The position numbers and the translations under genes were made by a program. Of a stretch of 64,000 nt of DNA, positions 61,973 to 64,000 are shown one piece after another. The stretch covers positions 1,370,147 to 1,434,146 of the forward strand of contig NZ_KI912577.1 of assembly GCF_000519085.1 (NCBI RefSeq), in the 5' to 3' direction. Positions within the stretch are counted from its first letter, which is position 1; every line of letters begins with the position of its first letter. The stretch is from Methylobacterium sp. 10 (GTDB taxonomy: Bacteria > Pseudomonadota > Alphaproteobacteria > Rhizobiales > Beijerinckiaceae). A model generated the notes under the pieces. It ran no database searches, was not told where the DNA came from, and saw only the letters and a list, made by a program, of their open reading frames with translations.

Positions 61973-63595
61973 TTAGGGCCGTTCCCTACGGCTTTTTCCC
62001 AGAACATCCCGGCGGCCTGTGATCCGCACCTCTTCCTTTGCAAATTCGACAGTATCGTTGATGGCTCGGAGGTAGGCTTTCCGAAACGGCACTTCACTCT
62101 CCTGTAGCCGTGATCGCATCACACGCACGAAGGAGTCGACCTGCTCCGGTGTCACCGTGACAGGTTCCCGAATCTGCTCACGAAGCCGCTCCAGAGCCGC
62201 TCTCGCCCGATCACGGTCAGCCCGCAGATCGTCGAGACGCTGTTTCAGGGTTCAATCGCTCAGATCGGCGACGCCTGCCTCGATCGAAGCGTACAGGCGC
62301 TTCAGCCGTACCTCGGCTTCGGCCTCTTCGGTTGCCAAAGCCTGTATCCGCGCCTGTGCAGGGCCGACCCGAGACTGGCGGCGCGCGACCAAGCCCGAGA
62401 GGATTTCCTGCACTCGGTCCGTCGTCAGCAAACGCCCGACCAGCGCGGTAGTGACCAGATCGTCGAGCTTGGTCATCGCGATGTTCGTACCCGGGCAGGT
62501 ACGTTTGCCCATCCGCATCGCCGGCGAGCAGGTATAGTAGCGATAGACCCTCCCGGTGCTGGAGGTGCCAGTGCGCAGTGTCATGCCGCCGCCACAGGCC
62601 GCCCACTTGGCGATGCCCGTAAGCAGGATCGGTACCGTGACCTCGCGTGGCGGCGCCTCGCTCGGCCTCCGGCTGCGAAGGGGGTCCTGCACCGCTTGAT
62701 AGAGATCCGGCGTCACGATGACCGGAGCCGTCGATTCGATAACCTCCGCCTGCGCCTTGAGCTGTCGTGTCTTCGCCTCGCGCCGATTGAACTGATAGGT
62801 TCCTGCGTAAAGCGGCCTCGTCAGAATATCGTGCAGCGGTCCGATGCCCCAGCGCGCCCCAGTCCGCGTAACGTGGCCTCGCTCGTTAAGCCAGTTGCAG
62901 ACTGATTTGACACCGAGCGGGCCTGACCGTCCATCGCCCTCGCCGATCAGGCGGTAGATCAGCCGTACGAGTTCAGCCTCGACCGGATCAATGGCCAGAA
63001 TCTTTTTGAGCCGTTTGCCCTTCTGTTCCGTCTCGATAGTGCGATAGCCGAACGGCGGCATCGAGCCATTCCAGTAGCCCTGGCGCGCATTCTCCTTCAT
63101 CGAACGAAGCACGTGCTTGCTGTTTTCTTGAGATTGGTATTTGTCGAACAAGCCGAAAATGTTTCGAGCCAGGACGTGCGCTGAATCTTCCTCCGTGAAG
63201 GGCTGGGTCATCAAGACCACGCGCACGTCGTGCTTCTTCAGCCTTCGTCGCACCCCTTCGAACAAAAAGTTGTTTCGGAAGAAGCGACTGAAGCTGTGAA
63301 CCACGATGAGGTCGAAAGGCCGTGATCCATCACAGGCACGTTCGAGCAGCGCCGCGAGCTGCGGCCGTCCCTTCTCGCTCGTCGCCGATGCACCACGCTC
63401 TTCGTACTCACCGACGAGAACGTGGTCGTTCGCCAGACACCATTCAGCGATCTGATTTCTCTGATCGGGCAGCGATAGGTCGGCTTCGGCTTGGGGGCCG
63501 GTCGAGACACGTGTGTAGGCAACGGCTCTCAGCTGCCGGTGTGCAGGCGGAGTAGTTGAGACGGCTGAGCTTTGCCGTGATGCGCGACGAGCCAT
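61973..63595 (-). pseudogene. Large serine recombinase interrupted by in-frame TGA
   Basis: From the ATG at 63595 the frame encodes 447 residues. These are a resolvase catalytic domain (about 22-170) with catalytic Ser in AVAYTRVSTGPQ (about residue 32) and VVHSFSRFFRNNF, a recombinase domain with YWNGSMPPFGYRTIE and GPLHDILTRPLYAGTYQFNRRE, and a zinc ribbon (ACGGGMTLRT with YYTCSPAMR). TGA at 62254-62252 (codon 448) stops it, but the same frame continues 92 codons as TLKQRLDDLRADRDRARAAL to a natural stop at 61973. That restores a normal C-terminal coiled coil. An Arg CGA to TGA change would explain it. The truncated enzyme may or may not work. Confidence 0.85.
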
Positions 63596-64000
63596 GACGG
63601 TCCGTTCGATTCTCTTCGGGTTACAGAATGATGGATCGCAAGGCGATGCGACAGGGTCGAGCGGCCGCCGCCAACACCTCGTTGCGCGGCGGTTAAATGC
63701 TCCAACGTCGTTCAGCGAAGGAGATTGTCAATCTCGTCAGCGAGATAGTGCTCGACCGCGTCAAGCTCGCGCTCGATCACGGATTCCGGCATGGCGACGA
63801 CGACGACACGTACGTTTCCAGTTGCAGGTGCACGCCGCCGTCCAATGCGTGCTCGGGCTCCCGGTGCATGCCGTCCATCTCGGCGCGAGGCTTGCGCCGT
63901 CCGACTGTCCGTCGTCAGACGATTTGGGACATTCAGCGGTGTTCAGGAGCGGAGGCTCTGGTCCATCTGGGTTGAGAGGTTAAGCGGCCTGCGCGTGGTG
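63596..64000. other. Unassigned region beside the recombinase
   Basis: Short frames exist on both strands but none is convincing. The best are a plus-strand frame from 63697 starting MLQRRSAKEIVNLVSEIVLD, whose later part degrades into low-quality sequence, and a short minus-strand frame ending ELDAVEHYLADEIDNLLR near 63717. They overlap antisense, so at most one is real. The region may be degraded mobile-element DNA. The window ends before any boundary is seen. Confidence 0.3.

Noticed and set aside
63697..63975. Plus-strand 92-codon frame near the window end
   Set aside because: The first 40 residues look plausible, but the rest is Arg/Ser/Pro low-quality sequence and an antisense frame looks equally protein-like.

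Overview
The window is high-GC chromosomal DNA from an alphaproteobacterium. The gene content (BA14K-family protein, Omp25/31-type porin, OprB porin, intracellular PHA depolymerase, urtABCDE beside a formamidase, DUF2721 and DUF4142 proteins) and many small intergenic palindromic repeats fit a Methylobacterium/Methylorubrum-like member of the Hyphomicrobiales. That placement is inference; no rRNA is present. Genes are dense, operons often overlap by ATGA or GTGA, and most of the window is ordinary core and near-core metabolism.

Layout. 0-4.3 kb: LysR regulator divergent from a DctA-type carrier, then two ureide genes (allE-allA) for purine nitrogen salvage. 4.8-9.1 kb: a FecI-type ECF sigma factor, FecR and a signalling TonB receptor; fecR and the receptor share an upstream two-box element. 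9.1-11.5 kb: outer-membrane protein, then coupled HIT hydrolase and NudC. 11.6-16.6 kb: MocR regulator divergent from an omega-aminotransferase, a tautomerase-fold protein carrying every catalytic residue of malonate semialdehyde decarboxylase, and DadA; I read this as a probable beta-alanine/D-amino acid module. 16.6-18.7 kb: thiC under a TPP riboswitch. 19-30.6 kb: glycine-rich BA14K protein, small enzymes, an Orn/Lys/Arg decarboxylase coupled to a GNAT, CorA/ZntB transporter, PPK2, an atypical crotonase, OprB porin. 30.6-46 kb: aldehyde dehydrogenase, class II amidotransferase, single-domain response regulator, rpsU, phaZ, GST, an OmpR-type two-component pair, a pepsin-like periplasmic protein, class A beta-lactamase, ubiK, YbjN-proC, TetR, DUF4142. 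46-54.6 kb: a structured RNA candidate, polA, a MntA-HepT pair whose toxin gene has an in-frame stop, sorbosone-type dehydrogenase, YihY, KefB. 54.7-61 kb: urtABCDE followed by acetamidase/formamidase. 61.3-64 kb: a stand-alone IS3 OrfA-like gene, tRNA-Arg(CCG) and a large serine recombinase interrupted by an in-frame TGA, probably the edge of an integrated element.

Several loci share a nitrogen-scavenging theme (ureides, short amides or urea, beta-alanine, D-amino acids). The least explained material is intergenic: at least five families of small palindromic repeats, one with two copies of exactly 115 bp and matching terminal inverted repeats, and the structured RNA candidate upstream of the DUF4142 gene.
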